Positions 49,678-51,045 of a stretch of 51,045 bases of DNA are shown here, one piece after another. The position numbers and the translations under genes are program-made. The stretch lies in contig JBBCJM010000060.1 in NCBI GenBank assembly GCA_037190175.1, positions 1 through 51,045 of the forward strand, written 5' to 3'. The DNA comes from JBBCJM01 sp037190175 (GTDB taxonomy: Bacteria; Pseudomonadota; Alphaproteobacteria; Rhodobacterales; Rhodobacteraceae). Every line of letters starts with the position of its first letter. The stretch's first letter is position 1. The notes beneath the pieces were generated by a model. The model was given only the letters and a program-made list of their open reading frames with translations. It was not told the DNA's origin and searched no databases.

Positions 49678-50859
49678 ATGTCCGCTCCGGGCACCAGCGC
49701 CGTTTTCAGCGAGAATACCGATATCCTGCAAAGCGACATCGACGAATGCCGCAAGCTGATCGGCCAGCCGCTGCGCATCAAGCAGCACAACCGCGAAGCC
49801 ACCATCGACACGATTCGCAACTATGCCCACGGCATCGGCGACGACAATCCGCTGTGGTGCGACGAGGACTACGCGGCGCGCTCGATCCATGGCGATGTGG
49901 TGGGGCCGCCGACCTTCTACTATTCGATCTTCTCGGCCGGGGTGACCCCGGGCTTCGACGGATTGCAGGGCTTCTTCGGCACCGGCCGGTGGGAGGTGAA
50001 CCGCCTGCCCCGCCGCGGCGAGCGGATCATCCCCGAGGCCCGGCTCCTGGACGTGTTCGAGAAGGAGGGCCGCAATTCCCGCCGCATGGTGGTGCAGGAG
50101 GGCGAGGCCACCTATCACACCCCCGACGGCGAGTTGCTGGCTCGCTACTGGACCCAGGCGCTGCGGATGCCGCGCCCGGCCAGGGGCGGCGGGCTGAACT
50201 ACGCGCCCCGGCCGCAGCATGCCTACACCCCCGAGGAATTCGCCGACATCGAGCGGCAGATCATCGACTACAAACGGCGCGGCGACGTGCCGCTCTACTG
50301 GGATGACGTGAAGGTCGGGGACAGGATCCCCGTGCTGGTCAAGGGGCCGCTGACCCATCAGGCGATCATCGCCTATTACGCCGGCAACCTGCCGCTGGGC
50401 TATTTCTCGACCAACATCCACTGGAAGATCCGCCACGCCGCCCACCACGCGCCCGAGACCATCCCGAACAACCGCTCGCTGGGCTGGCTGCGCGAGCTGA
50501 ACTGGCCGGGCCTGGGCCATATGGACAGCAACGCCGCCGCCGCCGCCGGGATGCCCGGCGTCTACGACAACGGCTGGAACCGCGTGGGCTGGGCGGGGCA
50601 GCTGCTGACCGACTGGATCGGCGACCACGGCCATGTGAAGATGTTCGAGGTGCGCCTGCGCCGCCCGAACCTGGTGGGCGACACGCTGTGGCTGGGCGGC
50701 ACGGTGACCGAAAAGGCCGAGCACGGCCCGCACGGCCTGGTCAAGGTCGACATCGAGGCGAAGAACCAGCTGGGCGACACCAGCCTGACCGCCCGGGGCG
50801 AGGTGCTGCTGCCGCTGCGCCCGGGCGCCGCACCCGTCCACCAGCGCGCCGGCGCCTGA
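49678..50859 (+). CDS. double-hotdog MaoC/FAS1-type acyl-CoA dehydratase
   Basis: A 393-residue protein with two hotdog units. The N-terminal FAS1-like dehydratase half (about 30-160) shows TIRNYAHGIGDDNPLWCDED and HGDVVGPPTFYYSIF. The C-terminal half (about 200-380) begins PLYWDDVKVGDRIPVLVKGP and has YYAGNLPLGYFSTNIHW plus FEVRLRRPNLVGDTLWLGG. Such fused hydratases act on bulky enoyl-CoAs, for example steroid or cyclic intermediates. GGGAGGA precedes the ATG. A CoA-transferase gene follows after 19 bases. Confidence 0.9.
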   Translation: MSAPGTSAVFSENTDILQSDIDECRKLIGQPLRIKQHNREATIDTIRNYAHGIGDDNPLWCDEDYAARSIHGDVVGPPTFYYSIFSAGVTPGFDGLQGFFGTGRWEVNRLPRRGERIIPEARLLDVFEKEGRNSRRMVVQEGEATYHTPDGELLARYWTQALRMPRPARGGGLNYAPRPQHAYTPEEFADIERQIIDYKRRGDVPLYWDDVKVGDRIPVLVKGPLTHQAIIAYYAGNLPLGYFSTNIHWKIRHAAHHAPETIPNNRSLGWLRELNWPGLGHMDSNAAAAAGMPGVYDNGWNRVGWAGQLLTDWIGDHGHVKMFEVRLRRPNLVGDTLWLGGTVTEKAEHGPHGLVKVDIEAKNQLGDTSLTARGEVLLPLRPGAAPVHQRAGA

Positions 50860-50878
50860 CCACAAGGAGGAGAGGCCG

Positions 50879-51045
50879 ATGCTGCCGCTGGAGGGAATCC
50901 GTGTCCTCGCGCTCGAGACCTATTATGCCGGCAACCTCGGCAGCCTGGTCTTCGCGCGCTTCGGCGCCGACGTGATCAAGATCGAGAACCCCGGCGGCGG
51001 CGATCCGCTGCGCACCGTGGGGCCGGCGGCCGAGCGCGACGGCCG
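50879..51045 (+). CDS. CaiB/BaiF-family CoA-transferase, N-terminal fragment
   Basis: The first 55 residues of a class III CoA-transferase, cut by the right window edge. The start MLPLEGIRVLALETYYAGN is typical, followed by GSLVFARFGADVIKIENPGG and GDPLRTVGP, the conserved CoA-binding N-terminal pattern. AAGGAGGAGA lies just before the ATG. It would activate the acid substrate by transferring CoA from a donor thioester, supplying the adjacent hydratase. The full protein should be about 390-400 residues. Confidence 0.9.
   Translation, partial: MLPLEGIRVLALETYYAGNLGSLVFARFGADVIKIENPGGGDPLRTVGPAAERDG

Overview
This is one window of very high-GC chromosome- or plasmid-type DNA with dense, short-spaced operons and almost no intergenic sequence. 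The mix of TRAP and tripartite tricarboxylate transporters, an Aap/Bzt-type amino-acid ABC system, a DmdC-like acyl-CoA dehydrogenase and HyuA/HyuB enzymes points to an alphaproteobacterium, most likely Rhodobacteraceae (Paracoccus-like). That placement is an inference from gene content only. I saw no rRNA, tRNA, CRISPR array or intact insertion sequence.

Layout. (A) 1-237 is the tail of an ABC-2 permease. (B) 406-8779, minus strand, is an aromatic meta-cleavage module: MhpA-like hydroxylase, BphC-like extradiol dioxygenase, FAH-family hydrolase, a complete DctPQM TRAP importer, beta-class GST, IclR regulator and a carboxymuconolactone-decarboxylase-like protein. (C) 8847-20120, minus, holds a TrmB-type regulator, HyuB and HyuA, a protein with a helical plus cyclophilin-like architecture, and a five-gene Opp/Dpp-type ABC importer. 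This looks like uptake and opening of a lactam, imide or opine-like compound. (D) 20255-25312, minus, is a DapA-family lyase coupled to an AapJ-QM-P transporter whose two permeases are fused in one polypeptide. (E) 25525-26074 is a scar: a LysR start fused to a GST tail, then an orphan Phd antitoxin behind a 34-bp palindrome.

(F) 26133-51045 is a large, mostly plus-strand set of CoA-ester and alicyclic-ketone genes: thiolase, SDR, MaoC, a double-TetR regulator, two acyl-CoA dehydrogenases, an APH-like kinase, a ferredoxin-reductase-type flavoprotein, a Baeyer-Villiger monooxygenase, an Ltp2-like thiolase/DUF35/MaoC-pair module, a metal-dependent cyclase-type hydrolase, SDRs, a TctCBA importer, IclR, a 6-oxocamphor-hydrolase-like crotonase, a Gfo/Idh-family protein, a double-hotdog hydratase and a CoA-transferase cut by the window end.

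Working model for F (inference): a cyclic terpenoid- or steroid-like ketone or acid enters through TctCBA. It is oxidised by SDRs and ring-opened by the BVMO and/or by retro-Claisen cleavage of a 1,3-diketone (the 6-oxocamphor-hydrolase-like enzyme keeps His122, His145 and Asp154). The product is activated to CoA, and 4-hydroxyacyl-CoAs are rerouted by the kinase/dehydrogenase pair (LvaA/LvaC or ACAD11 logic). Chains are then shortened by hydration and retro-aldol or thiolytic cleavage. No P450 or ferredoxin partner for the flavoprotein is present inside the window.
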